A stretch of DNA of 64,000 nucleotides, from positions 3,140,476-3,204,475 of the forward strand of contig NC_051089.1 of assembly GCF_901709675.1 (NCBI RefSeq), in the 5' to 3' direction. The position numbers and the translations under genes are program-made. The stretch is from Syngnathus acus. Its lineage: Eukaryota > Chordata > Actinopteri > Syngnathiformes > Syngnathidae. Under the pieces are notes generated by a model. That model was given only the letters and a program-made list of their open reading frames with translations, was not told the origin of the DNA and ran no database searches. Shown here in pieces: positions 22,126 through 33,904 of the stretch; positions within the stretch are counted from its first letter, which is position 1; each line of letters opens with the position of its first letter.

Positions 22126-22230
22126 TCATTTGTGAATTGATAGACATATTTACTATATGCTAGCATATAAATGCATGCTAGCATATAAATATGCGCGTGT
22201 GCGCTAGCATGTGTATGTGTGTGTCTCCAT
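22126..22230. repeat. Palindromic GCTAGCATATAAA repeats
   Basis: TATATGCTAGCATATA (22154-22169) is a perfect 16-bp palindrome. GCTAGCATATAAAT follows twice (22160 and 22178), then CGCTAGCATG at 22202 and a TG-rich tail. The stretch opens with a unit like the 18.9-kb minisatellite, ending GATAGACATATTTACTATAT. Confidence 0.7.
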
Positions 22231-23479
22231 AAATGGACAAAGTGATTTACTTTCTGCTGCTGTCTTCGTCTCAAAATGCACACCGGCATCTTTATCTCCA
22301 TGAGCATTTTGTTTTTGCTTTCTCACGCATGTCTAGCAAAAGTAATCTTCTTTTATAGAAGAAAACAATAATAACAGGACTGTATCTCAAATGGCTGCCT
22401 TCTGTTTTAATGTTGATTTAGCTCAACCTGTGTGAAATTGTCTTTTTGCTGGCATTTGCTGAAGCCTTATCACACTTTATGACTGATTTGGAACAATAAT
22501 TTGGATTAACATTTGCAACCGGCGTATACTTGCTTTAATAACACTCGTAAAAAAAATAGCAATGTGACATTTCTCATAACAAATTGCTATTGATGGCCGT
22601 GCTTGAATATTATTCTGTGCAAACGGACAAAACTTGAAAGTCTTTGTTTACCTTTTTTCAGGGAAACAAGAGTTTAAAAAAATAAAATAAAATGTTGGTC
22701 ATAATCCAGATGAGAACTGATTTGAAGAAAGTGTTACTTTTCAAACAATTAATTGTAAATTGGAATTTTCTAATAGACAAAGACACCATTTGCACACACA
22801 TACGCACGATCACACACACACACACACACAAAACCGACTTCCCTAAAGCCATTGCAGAAACAAAATGCTAGAAATGATGTTTTCAATTTGAAAGCAATTT
22901 TAAGGTAACGTGAAGGATCACATTGAACCCGTCAAATTTGCTTCAAACGCCATCAAGAATAAATATTATTAACTCCATAATCCATCCATGGAATTGAAGG
23001 TACACTATTTCCCCAGCAAATCCTTTGTGTCTTCTGATTGAGTCAAACGCTTCGGCTGAAGTTAGAAGAACTAATTAAATTGTTTAAGCGTGAAGGGGAG
23101 CAATACATTCCAGACTCTGGTGGAAGTTTTAGGATGAAAAGTAAATAGAAACTGTTCGGAAAGGGCTTGGACATTATTGGCAATGTCAAAAGGTTCTTCA
23201 AACCTGCTCTGGGGTTTCTTCTAAGATATTCTTTAAGAAATCTTTATATCAAATGTTCCTGTTCTATTGGCAGTACTATTTTTGGACATTCTGTACTTTT
23301 GTCTTGTTTTAAGACTAGTTTTAGTAGTAGTAGTCATCATAAATAGAAAACTTTGCTGAATGTCCTATTTCAAATAAAGTTCCAAAGTAAAACCAGTCTT
23401 CAAAGCATTTGATTTACAAGAGGCACCTTTAAGGAACATTTTTACACGTTTCATTACAGGCAAAAACAAACAACATCAG
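22231..23479. other. Unique noncoding stretch with CA microsatellite
   Basis: A (CA)n tract lies at 22811-22831. The rest is A/T-leaning unique DNA without a recognised gene or mobile element. Confidence 0.5.
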
Positions 23480-24120
23480 TGTTTATGGCTCCTGCAGTGG
23501 CACCTTGTCTCGTCCTTGGTCCCTTCTCATGCCAGAGCGCCATCTTACATTATTCTACGACTATCGTGGAGGAATTACCCGGACGGCCGTTTTTGTCATC
23601 CATTTAGGGAAAGGGGGGGGGGCGTGACGACTCGGGGCCTCGGGATGGGCTGCAAAAATCAATTGGCTAGAAATGACATCTGCCAGCATGTGCCACGGGG
23701 GCGGCTCGCAGGTACCATAAATGAAATCACCAGGTCCTAATTGTGTGCTGATTTATGCACTTGTCTGGGTGCATCTTCCCGTCTCAGACTGGGCCGGTTG
23801 CCCGGCGGAACCCCGCCAGGGCCCGCTCGGTCATACATAACACATTTATTTATTTAGCTGTCCCTTCAGATTCCCGGCATCACTGGGGGATACGCAGCAG
23901 TGACACCCCTCCTCCTTAGCCTCTCTTCTTCCCAACCCTTGCCTTCCACTCCACATTTGATTAATTCCGTTTTTATTTTCAGCAGCAGCGGCTTGTAAAA
24001 AAAATAAAATGAAATAGCCGCGCAGACAACTGTCACTCTGCTCAAGTAAGATAAATATGTCCATGCCTGCGGTGGTAACAGCTCTCTTGCATTTATTTAC
24101 CCGCGATCAACATCGAGAAT
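23480..24120. other. Candidate conserved noncoding block
   Basis: Unique, balanced sequence with CCTAATTGTGTGCTGATTTATG at 23736, AAATCAATTGGC and GTACCATAAATGAAATC, and GC-rich flanks. A run of G lies at 23612-23620. No coding signature. Enhancer-like by texture only. Confidence 0.28.
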
Positions 24121-24199
24121 ATTCCATTTTTCAGATGTCATTTAAGTAGTCAGACAATACAAAATTGACGGATATAAATGGAGAGTAAGAGTCCATTTG

Positions 24200-24490
24200 T
24201 GACTCTAAGAGGGACACAACCCCTACATCTTAAAAAAATAAGACACAGGATGTCGGCCATTTTGGTTGGATTTAAGCGTATGAGGAATTTTGGGGTAAAA
24301 TTCAATGACAGAAGCACGGTTAAAATAAAGATGGCCGACCAACGACTGACAAGCTTTGTGCCTCTAAGACGGAAATCACACAACCCCTTTGTCTTACAAA
24401 AAATAAGACACAGGATGTCGGCCATTTTGGTTGGACTTAAGCATTTCAGGAATATAAAGATGGCCGACCAACAACTGACAAGCTGTGTCG
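24200..24490 (+). repeat. Two-copy ~160-bp tandem duplication (GTCGGCCATTTTGG family)
   Basis: Unit 1 (24200-24357) and unit 2 (24359-24490) share CTCTAAGA, CACAACCCCT, AATAAGACACAGGATG, TCGGCCATTTTGGTTGGA and AAGATGGCCGACCAAC, ending ACTGACAAGCT. Unit 2 lacks about 25 bp in the middle. The motif GTCGGCCATTTTG also occurs at 26270 and 45198, hinting at a dispersed parental repeat. Confidence 0.9.
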
Positions 24491-26390
24491 ACCATGTTCA
24501 TGTTTTTGATTTCAATGATATCCTAAACATGCACTGATGTCCTTTTATCCCAAATAGGTTTGACATGATACTCTTACGCTCCCGCCACCCATAAACTAGG
24601 AATATTGCCCTTCTGTGTGATTTTTTTCCTCGTCATCGCTCGATCCCTTTTGGCAGTGGCGTCCTGCAGCTTGAACTTAAGATAAATACAACATGAGACA
24701 ATGCCTGCAAAAGGTGTCCGTCAGGCATCAAAAATTGATACGGGCCTCAGCGGGTCACGGCAGAAACGTATCGAGTTGAGTTCATCTCGTCCGTCCGGTC
24801 ACCTAGGTGACGGCCCAATGGGAGGGCGGACGGGTTTTGTGGGAACCAGACAGACCCTGTTTGTATGACATCACAGCTCTCTGGCAGAGAGACAAATGAA
24901 GAGAGAGTGATTTAAGGAGAGTAGAATGAAATGGACTTGCGGGAATAAAGATCAAGAGAGAGAGAGAGAGCAGAGCAAACGTGAAAGCAATTTCTGGAAT
25001 GCAAAAAAAAAAAAGAAGTTGCTGCCAGTAAATGACCTCCAAGAAATTGGGCAGGGAGGGAGCGAGACAAATTAGACAGCAACGTGCCTTGAAGCCATCG
25101 CAAACATGTCAAGAGAAAATTCCCAGTTTAAAGTGACATCGCCAAATATTTGTCCTACGTTTGCTGCTACGCGTCAACGTGGCGGGCGATGGCGGCGGAC
25201 AAACTGCCTCTATCATTTAATGCCGCGAACAGCCCTGCTTTTTCCAGCTCATTAGCCGTCCCCTTCTTTGTCCCGGGCCATTTGATAGCAGCATTAATCT
25301 ACGGCTCCACTAGGCTTCCTCTGCCTATTTACCGCTATTTCATGAAGATTACACCACTCAAGCGTGTAAATGTATGTCCTCTACCTCCCTACCCGCCATT
25401 TTCTTGCCTAAACTCGCTGAAGTGCTTCGTATAAACCTCTGCACCACATCGGCGAAGTAACACTCCTGTTATGTTGCGGGTCAAACTCTAAAGTTTTGGC
25501 AAATCCTCAAAGTGACATTTTGATCTTGTGCGTCGAAACTGGTGTCAGAAAAAATGTCAAACTTTCTAAAGGCACTTCTGACAAAATTTTGGGTGGTGAT
25601 GCCACTTTTCAGACATGTTGAAACCCCCCAAAATCCGTTAAAGCCATTTAGTGTGTCTATTTAAACATCAAGTCAATCCTTATAACAACTTTCCTTGGAG
25701 GAGGTAATCCCCAGCACTTTAGTGCAAAACAAGTATATGCACACACACGTATACGCACACGTTTGGTACATGATAGAGATAGAGCAGCTCTGTGATCGGC
25801 CCGGCGGTTTTCCTCCGGTGGGCTATCAGACTTCCTTACGTGTCGCGACAGGAAATATGCAAAGCGCCTCCAGCTTCACCATTCATCCGCACGGAAGAGT
25901 TATTATTTTTTTGGGCATTTGAAGCACCTGTGAGTCCATTCACTATAATCTCCTTGAAGAGATTATTGTATTTCAACTGAATGAAACTAACCTTGAGATA
26001 AAAATGGAACCTCCGGCTCACTATTGTGTGCATTGTTTCTTCTCCCGAGCGCAGTATCCTTGAAGGCTAAAACAAAAAAAACAACCGCTACTTATAAGTG
26101 TCTTTTTCGATAGCACTGCTTACTTGCAACCTTCATTATTAATTCAATAGTGTGGTTGACAATCCTTAAAGGCTGAGAATCAGCGCGGAAAATATTTGTA
26201 CCACCAGTGCTGATTGACACAAAGTTCGGCGTGGATGTTCATCACGACAGGATGCACAGGAAGTCGGCCATTTTGTGTGGAGGTGCCATTTTTTAAGGAT
26301 TTCCATTGGCTGGTTCTAAATTAAATATTTTTAGTCAAGGTTCAAGTTATTTGAGTTTTGTGATTTATAGTCGGTCACTAAAACTTCAGT
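24491..26390. other. Noncoding stretch with candidate regulatory block 24640-25440
   Basis: Bases 24640-25440 are unique and balanced, with an (AG)n tract at 24955-24970 and enhancer-like text such as AGCTCATTAGCCGTCC, GCAGCATTAATCTACGG and TTTCATGAAGATTACACC. After 25450 the DNA is A/T-rich with little structure. CACAGGAAGTCGGCCATTTT at 26259 is a fragment of the GGCCATTTTG repeat family. Confidence 0.35.
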
Positions 26391-26537
26391 CAAACATAAT
26401 GACAAAAATTTAAAGGGTTCATGATTGTGTATCACCCATCCATCTAGTAGTTTGTAGCATTTGTTTCCACTCACAAAATGGCCGGTTATAAGCTGAACTT
26501 TAATTTCATAATTTTAAAAATAATGGCCATAAAATGT

Positions 26538-26670
26538 CAGCTTCAAACCAAACCGGTCGAACTCTTGTGACTTTTTGAACATGGCTTCTTGTGATTTTTG
26601 TTGGTCTGCTCCTGACAGATTCACCAACCAAATTGCTTGTTGCGAAGGAAAACTGGCTTTTGGCAGCCAT
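26538..26670 (+). repeat. Dispersed repeat, GGTCTGCTC family
   Basis: AGCTTCAAACCAAA, then TTTTTGTTGGTCTGCTCC, CACCAACCAAATT, TTGTTG and AAAACTGGCTT align in order with 40430-40555. Divergence is moderate. No terminal inverted repeats were found, so the class is unknown. Confidence 0.6.
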
Positions 26671-28340
26671 ATTATTTTGGTACCCATTTTATTTACAAGT
26701 CCCCAACAGCAGCTTCAAGAAAACAATACTTGGAGTCCTTTGCATCTTCCCCGCAAATCTGCCTGGCATTAGAGCTAGCCTCACGTGGCATTACAAATAA
26801 GACACTTCGCCAAAGGTAAACTGTCTGCGGCTTGTTTAACAAGTGATATCAGGGAGCCGTCATGGCCGTATCGCTTCAGCTAACCACTGCCTGTCAAGGC
26901 GTCAATTGTGAGGCAAAGCGTCTCTTTTTCCGCCCCCTCCACAGACGCCACAACGGAAACAAGCAATTACGCGTGTCGCTAGTGTGACTTGTCTGGTAAA
27001 AGAAAAAAAGTGAACAACAGAATCTGTTGACCCAAAAGAATCGTGCTGTGTTTACGCCCACACAAATTAGTGTCTGTTTGTGAGCATACATGTTGTTTTG
27101 TCATGGTGACCAGCACACATATGTAAAAAAGTGGATGTGTGCTTTGCGTTGAAGTCTTTTTATCATGATCTTGGCTGGATTACTGTCACACACTTTTGGA
27201 GTCAGCCAGTCTTCCTTCAAATGCCTCAAGTTTGTCCAAAATGTATGATTTGTTCACATTTTGGGTAATGTTTTGGCTTTATATATAATGTAAATAATAT
27301 AAAAATATATAAAATATAATATAAAGTAAATAAAATATATAATATAAATGATATAAAATATATAGAATACATAAACTATAATATAAAGATATAATAAAAT
27401 GTATAATATAAAAATATATAAACTTTAATATAAAGATAATATAATAAAACATATTTCAAGTTTTGACCACCACTATGCTATAAGTCATTATTAAATTACA
27501 GAGTACCTCACAGACCTCAGTTAAATGGGCTTCAACAATGAGTCGAGAAGAATAAAAATATGTGAGAGTTGTGGATTCACTCCAGCTGACACAATGATTG
27601 CAGACCATAAAGCCAGAAGACGTGCCATGATTAGAAACAACACAAGCATTTTCACTCCCTTTCATTTTATTTACTTTTTTTTCTTCTCTCTAGCGTTGGT
27701 GCTTTGCAGAAGGGGCGCCGGCTGTCAATATGCACGGCCACGATGGTGCGGAAACGCTGCCAGTTCCAATAACGCAGCCCAGAGATCAGCACAATGAAAG
27801 GTGACCTTGGCATAATTGAGATTCATCAAGAGAGAAAAATGCCGGGTCCAGGCTCCCGGAGTGACAGAAATCCCCCTCACTCCTACCCCTACCTCGAAAA
27901 AAACCCACACCATAATAAGTACGACTTGCATTTTATGAGCGGGAGGAGGGCAGACAACTGTTGTGAGGCGTGGAACTGAATTTCAATGTCAGTGATTCAT
28001 TAAAGGCCAACTCACACCAAGCCATTATAGCTCGGCTGGGATTGCATTGGGAGTATGGATTCAAGTTGTTTATTTCCATTGCGCAAAGTAGATATTATCA
28101 CCATCAATAACTGGAGAGAAGAGCATAGCATGAATTATATGACACACAGAGGTGCCTCTTCTTGAATGAGAGCCTTTCAGGGATGTGCCATTAATACCCA
28201 CTCATTCAACTTTGGGATTTTTTTTGCAGCTATTACATTCAAAATGAGACAATATTTGCAAAATAATAAAGACCTTCATCACTTAGAAAATCAAATGTTT
28301 TGTCTTGGATAGTGATTTGTGTTTAGAATAAATATTTAAC
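26671..28340. other. Unique noncoding stretch with an A/T-rich tract
   Basis: Bases 27277-27455 are an irregular TATAAAATATAATATAAAG-type tract. Bases 27620-28150 are balanced and unique and may be regulatory. No gene is recognised. Confidence 0.45.
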
Positions 28341-28590
28341 AAACACTCACGTTGGCAGAGTAGCAGCAGGTACTTGTGTGAAATTCTTGCAATTGCACCG
28401 AACTCGGTGGCTAAAAATAAAATGAAGAAAGATGAGGAGGACGATCTGGTGTGTTGACACACCACACACTGCAACTATGACTGCTAGGTGAAGGAGTGAT
28501 CTTTAGGAGACACACCCACTTAATTAAGACAGGTGTCTTCACTTAACACTCAATATTTTCTGTCGTTATAACAAGAAATAATAAATACAA
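28341..28590 (-). repeat. Duplicated unit of unknown class, copy 1
   Basis: Aligned with the reverse complement of 63739-63925 it shares TTGGCAGAGTAGC, TACTTGTGTGAAA, CTTGCAATT, AGGAGGACGATCTGGT, GACACACCAC, CACTTAATTAA, ACAGGTGTCTTCACTTA and AACAAGAAATAATAAAT, all in the same order. The minus strand has an open frame here, but a 4-base length difference shifts the frame relative to the other copy, so coding constraint is unlikely. No transposon ends are visible. Confidence 0.8.
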
Positions 28591-28600
28591 ACATGAAATA

Positions 28601-28680
28601 AAAAACAATATGTAATTGAGAGCATAACTCAAAAACTCTGTCTATTTCAGTTCAGCAACAAAATATTTGTACTTTGTTAA
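28601..28680 (+). repeat. Tandem duplication, unit 1
   Basis: AAAAACAATATGTAATTGAG, GCATAACTCAA, TTCAGCAACAAA and ATATTTGTACTTTGTTA recur in unit 2 (28684-28712 plus 29028-29096), which is split by a hAT-like insertion. This intact unit shows what the site looked like before insertion. Confidence 0.85.
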
Positions 28681-28683
28681 AAT

Positions 28684-29096
28684 AAAAACAATATATAATT
28701 GAGAGTATAACACAGGGATGTCAAACTCATTTTTGTCACGGGCCGTTTCGTAGTCAAATATTCCTTCGGAGGGCCATTATGATTGTCAACGCCTTCTATG
28801 TACAGTATAGGCTACAAAACAGACTGATGAAAAACTAGTTTTGGTATCAGAGATTAGCAGACGATTGGTAATAAATATTGCAAGCAATATCTCTATTTTT
28901 TTAAAAGTGAAGACAATTTGTAATTTTTGTAATGACACAATGTCGATGCAAAATTTGTCTTTGCGAGCCACATAAAATGATATGGCGGGCCGTATCTGGC
29001 CCCTGGGCCTTGAGTTTGACACCAAGGACATAACTCAACAACTCAATATTTAAAAAATCAATTTCAGTCAGCAACAAAGTATTTGTACTTTGTTAC
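28684..29096 (+). repeat. Tandem duplication, unit 2, split by hAT insertion
   Basis: The left part 28684-28712 ends GAGAGTATAACA and the right part 29028-29096 resumes ACATAACTCAACAACTC and runs to TATTTGTACTTTGTTAC, matching unit 1. The text repeated on both sides of the insertion is the 8-bp target duplication. Confidence 0.85.
28713..29027 (-). mobile_element. hAT-like non-autonomous element, minus orientation
   Basis: A 315-bp reverse-oriented copy of the 20891-21203 element. It starts CAGGGATGTCAAACTCA and ends GGGCCTTGAGTTTGACACC, with CGGAGGGCCATTATG and ATGATATGGCGGGCCGTA inside. GTATAACA (28705-28712) and ACATAACT (29028-29035) are a decayed 8-bp target duplication, confirmed by the empty site GCATAACT in the neighbouring tandem unit. 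Confidence 0.9.
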
Positions 29097-29850
29097 TTCA
29101 CACCACTGACAATAGACTCGGGTCCGATGGCCTCGTCCCGTCCTTCAGACTGTTCTCCAAGATCACACAGGGTCATAAATGATTGTTCCATTCAACCTTT
29201 TTCCCACCCAACTGATTTACACGGCCTGAATTAAGCGAATGAGATAAGCGACCGGAAGCACACAATGACAGCTCTCCGTCACGTCAAACGTGAGCAGCAG
29301 CGCAACTCTGGAGGGACGGGATCTGGATGAATAAGAAGTGTTGGCACATTTTGGGGTTGGATTATTGCGTCCTTTCAGACATGCACAATATGCACATCGG
29401 GGCTCCCTCGACGTTGACGACAACAATGACCCACATTCTGCTCGGGCAACCCACCTGGCTCGGTCTGATAAAGAGGTCGCGGAAGACGACGCGAGCGAGG
29501 TACCCGAAGGCATCGGCGCCAGCTGCTCCGTTTATCAATATTTGCCTGTGAGAGAACAGCTCTCATGTTTTCTTTTTTTTCTTTGAAATGATGCAGGATG
29601 GCACGGATGTGAAAAGGTATCAATGCTTTGCAATGTTTTTGGAGGAAAAAAACCTCAACTACCCAAATATTTGCAGGTTTGCATTTGCAAATTGGCCTAT
29701 TTGCTAATTTGGGGAATTCATCAACTTGTAACTAAATGTACACATATATATTAGCTACTGGTCTAATACTATTAAAATTATGCTAATTATGCTATGTAAT
29801 GTTCACAAAAAACCTAACACTATTTCCTTGACACCAGTTACTATTTGTAT
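29097..29850. other. Unique noncoding stretch
   Basis: Bases 29110-29560 are balanced, CpG-containing and open on both strands without a recognised protein. The remainder is A/T-rich. No gene or mobile element is identified. Confidence 0.4.
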
Positions 29851-30275
29851 CAAAGAAAAAACACAAAAATATCTGAATGGTTGAGTTTTTTTTAATAAAT
29901 AATAAACACGAAGAATAGACGACTGAATAGTAAACCAAGAATATTTACTGAACATTAACTAAATTCCTGAGCAATTTTTCTGTTCCTACATTTTTTTAGT
30001 CAAAAGCACAAACATATCTGAATAGGTGAGTTTTTCTTAAATAAATTAAATAAATTTAAAGAATAGATGACTGAATAGTAAACCAAGAATATTTACTGAA
30101 TATTTATTGAATTCCTGTATCACTTTTTTGTTCCTAGATTTTTTTTTGGGTAAAAAGCACAAAAATATCTGAATAGGTGAGTTTTTTTTTAATAAATAAT
30201 AAACACAAAAAAATAGATGACTGAAGAGTAAACCAAGAATATTTACTGAATTCATTACTGATTTTCCTGTTCGGT
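29851..30275 (+). repeat. Three-copy ~150-bp tandem repeat
   Basis: Units begin near 29851, 30001 and 30151 with CAAAAATATCTGAATAGGTG-type text, followed by GAGTTTTTTTTAATAAAT, GACTGAATAGTAAACCAAG and AATATTTACTGAA, then TTCCT/TTCTGTTCCTA. The third unit is truncated at its end. No coding capacity. Confidence 0.93.
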
Positions 30276-31080
30276 CAACTCAGTGGCAATGAAAATTCAA
30301 CGCGCCAAAACTAAAATGGAGCAGCCCTTCAGTTTGTAAATCAACACGTAGTCGTTGTCAAAGCCAGACGAGTTCACCGGGTGTCTCGGCAAAGCGGAGA
30401 AGATAACTTCCTTGGTCCGCGTTTTCTGGGTCAGCCTTAATCAAACGTCACATTCTACGGCCCAGTGACAGTCTCAGATAGCAGCCATCACTCAGCCCAC
30501 TTTGCTGCCCCGGCTTCATCCTTCACCTCCTCATCCTAATGGACTCCAGACCCCCATCTTTTCCAAAGGTGTAATACTTTTCAAGGTAACTTTAATTACC
30601 AATCATTTCCTATTCACGGCCAACATATTCGTCACCATTTGGCTCATTGCTGGCAGGCTGAGCGATGAGTTTCGGTCCCTCGACAATGGGCCCGGGTGAA
30701 ATGGAATTGCTCTTCCCAAGGATGTGGAAGGCTTGCGAAGGCTTGCATGCTACGCAAAGATTGGACCCATAGGGGCGAGGGAAGCATTTCTTCGCCACTG
30801 TTACTTTGCCTTCCTTCAACTTGTCATCACTTTCACAATTACTCTCAGAGTAATTGCGCTGGGAAGTGTTGATTCATACGCCGCCTTTAAAAGCTCCCCG
30901 AGCTATTAATCTTTGCCTGGCTCGTTCCGTAATTATGAAGTTATACGTGTTCATTTAAACTGTCAACACAGCCGTCTTCTATAATTGACTCATTGTTTGG
31001 TCATCTGTGCGTCACTCTTTTGATTGTTTTGCTCCCGTCGCATTGAGTTTGCTGAATAAAAATGACATCCAAACATCTTG
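30276..31080. other. Candidate conserved noncoding block
   Basis: Unique, well-mixed sequence with AACTTTAATTACCAATCA (30590), TTACTCTCAGAGTAATTG (30840), AGCTATTAATCTTTGCC and CCGTAATTATGAAG. TTACTCTCAGAGTAA is a near-perfect palindrome. The texture is that of developmental enhancers; there is no coding signature or repeat. Confidence 0.35.
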
Positions 31081-33536
31081 ACAGGAGGGACGCGACAACT
31101 GAGTGACAAATCTCATTAACTTGTGTAACATAAGGGAAAATGGAGAATCCATGGCAATGGATCTCAGGACAGCATCCCGAGAAACTTATAAAGTTCTACG
31201 GCCTTCCTCTGGTCCCAAAACATTCTTTTGTTTTACCGCTAAGTTTTTCCTTTTGGTTTTTCAGTAAATTAGTAGGCTGAAAGAAGTCGAACTATCCCAG
31301 CAGAGATGGAATGCTGAGAGGAGCCTACAATCTTCCTCTAAACCAAACATGTCGTGATCTTGTATTTGATAGTTCCCCCCCAAAAAAATTTGGGATATTT
31401 AGGTTTTTGACACATTTTCCCACTGCGCTATCAAACTGGACACTTGGTCTGATTTAATATTTGTGCAAACTTGAGTGCAAAGATTTTTCAATGTCAGCAA
31501 AACATAATGGAGGTGAAAACAGGAAGCGGGCCAACCTGCTTGCTTGCTTATTTATTTATTTATTTATCGATTTATTTATTTATTATAATTATTTACAGTA
31601 ATATTATATACTCTTGTTTTTGTTTGGGTGGTTTGAAAAAAAAAACCTCTTCCAATTTAGTCCATTAAATTGAGGTTCTAAAGTACAGTGGAGTAAAAAA
31701 AAAAACTACAAAAAGTACCGCTAGCTTTATCACGTTTTACACTACTGTGAGATTAGCCGCTGCTGGCGGCCTTTGTTCGACTGGATTTGCCTTGAAGAAA
31801 CGAACAATCTAATCAAAGCTTGTTCCCCTGACGAATACCACTAATGAATCGCTGCCTGGTCGACATTTTCATTTTGTCTGGTGGCTATATTTTCTAATAA
31901 TTCCAGATGTCTAATTAAGCGGCATTAAGTGCTGCAAAGACGGACGTGGGCAAACGGTGCACGGCGTATTCGATAAGCCGCATCAACAGGAAAGCTCGCC
32001 GTTTCGGGGCAGATTTGCCACCGAGAACGTACATAAGTCATGGGAAGAAAATGGGAGGGAGAGGGGCAAAATAATGTACAAGAGTAAAATAGAATTAAAA
32101 ATTCCCTGGCAAACTGTTCACTGCTAGCCTCAGCCACTGCGATCTTATGAAGTCTTTATTTTGGCATGGCTCCCGCAAAAACAACCAAAGGCAAAAAACG
32201 GAAATTCTAGTGGTGGATGGCAGATGGGCTTTGTTTAAGCCAGAGGATGCCGAACACCTTTGTGGCAGATGCAAACAAATAAAAATGTTCCCGCTCCAGG
32301 GCCTGGAACACAGCAATTAGCAGAACGTGTCGTCTGCTCATTGTATTTCCTCCTCCAGTTGAAACTCGTTGATCGAAACATGTCTGAGGTAAAGGACAGA
32401 ACTTCATTGTGAGGATAAAATCATGTTTTGAACTTTGTTTACTTAACGTGAATCGTTTTGTGACATTTTTTCTTGGTTGTGTTCTGAGAACGTTTTGTTC
32501 TGTAATTTGTGCCTCGGCTCAATAAATGTTGGGAAACAAAAGTACAAGATGTGACAACTAAACCAAAACCATTTTTTTGTACACATCTCGGCGTGAAACC
32601 AATAATGCATTCAAGCACTTGTTTTCCTCCTAACAGTAAAGGAATCAAGAAAAAAACGTTGTTGCAAACCTTCATTGTAGATACTAAAAATATATCTACC
32701 AAATAAATCAAAGATGGGACTGCATGCAGCCTCGTGCCTTGTTGTCCTTTCACGCTGTGCCGCAAAAGAAAACACACTGCCTGTTGAATTTCGGCAAGTG
32801 AGGCCAGTAGCTGGCTGTAGATTTAATTATCTGGCTACTGGGGGGTGATTTTAGAGAGACGATAGATTCCTCTGGGGTTACTTCTTGTCAACATTAATAC
32901 CCAGCAGAGACGTGCTCAATTTTATTTTGCCCAAGATTTTTTGTGCCATGTTGATTTCATTTTATGTCACTGCCATGGAGCGCAATTAGGAAGTTTTTAT
33001 TTATTAAATTATTTATTTTTTACCCACACCCCGACTCAGGATTCACTAATGAAGTTGATGTTGCTGTGGTTGACTTTTTTGGGATCAACAGTTGAATGAA
33101 AAACATCCGCATATAAACTGTTTTTTTTTTTTAAAATAATTATAAAGAACTTGCCACGCCAGTCGATAAAAACTCTGCATTCTCCAACTAACTAAGGTAA
33201 TAAAATAAGGTCATATGTAAATTCTACACTCAAATTTAAATACAAGTTGAAAGAACAACCAGGAAAAAAACCCTAATTAAAGTAAAATAACATTCAATAA
33301 AACATGTTTTGCTACTTAGGGGGTAGTATGGTGCTGTGAATGCATATTTAGATATTAATACACAAAATAAACATAAAACAAGAAAGTTAGAATTGAGTGT
33401 AATATTAATATATTATACTATTTGTTTGTACAATGTGTTCCTCCAGTGACTTTGTGTTAATAATCATTATTATAATTATAATAAATTATAAATAATTATT
33501 ATATTATAATGTTCAATTATTAAAATGCATATCACT
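31081..33536. other. Unique noncoding stretch with (ATTT)n
   Basis: An (ATTT)n tract lies at 31547-31585 and T/A homopolymers at 31640 and 33119. Bases 31740-32400 are balanced and may include regulatory DNA. After 33170 the sequence becomes A/T-rich. No gene is recognised. Confidence 0.45.
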
Positions 33537-33904
33537 GTCAGAACAAATTTTCTATTAGCCCGTCAATGGATTTTACATCGTCTGCTAGCATTAGCACTAG
33601 CAGTGTTTATAAAACAAAGTATGGTTATGTCATGTTTTCCAAAAACACGGTGGCACATTCACACAGCTCTAACCTGCAAACAACACACGACACTATTTTA
33701 CGCAATTTTTCTACAATTATAATTTTTTTCGGACAGTCAGAACTAGATGCTAATTTTCCATTAGCCCGTCAATGGGTTTTACATCGTCTGCTAGCATTAG
33801 CACTAGCAATGTTTATAAAACAAAGTACAGTTATGTCACGTATTGAAATATGCGGACAAAAACACACTGGCACTAACAACACTACTTCACGCAATTGTTT
33901 TTCT
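33537..33904 (+). repeat. Two-copy ~199-bp tandem duplication
   Basis: Units 33537-33735 and 33736-33904 share GTCAGAAC, TTAGCCCGTCAATGG, TTTTACATCGTCTGCTAGCA, TTAGCACTAGCA, GTTTATAAAACAAAGTA and a trailing CACGCAATT or TACGCAATT box. The second unit has lost roughly 25 bp in its distal half. Overlapping plus-strand frames run through both units and owe their length to the duplication. Confidence 0.95.

Noticed and set aside
28283-28474. Conserved peptide suggested by the frame shared with 63.8 kb
   Set aside because: The two copies share the serine-rich start but a 4-base length difference shifts the frame before the second half, so coding constraint is not supported.
29851-30275. Possible LTR or retroelement from repeated segments
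   Set aside because: The three units are contiguous head-to-tail at ~150 bp with no internal domain, primer site or TG..CA ends. It is a tandem repeat.
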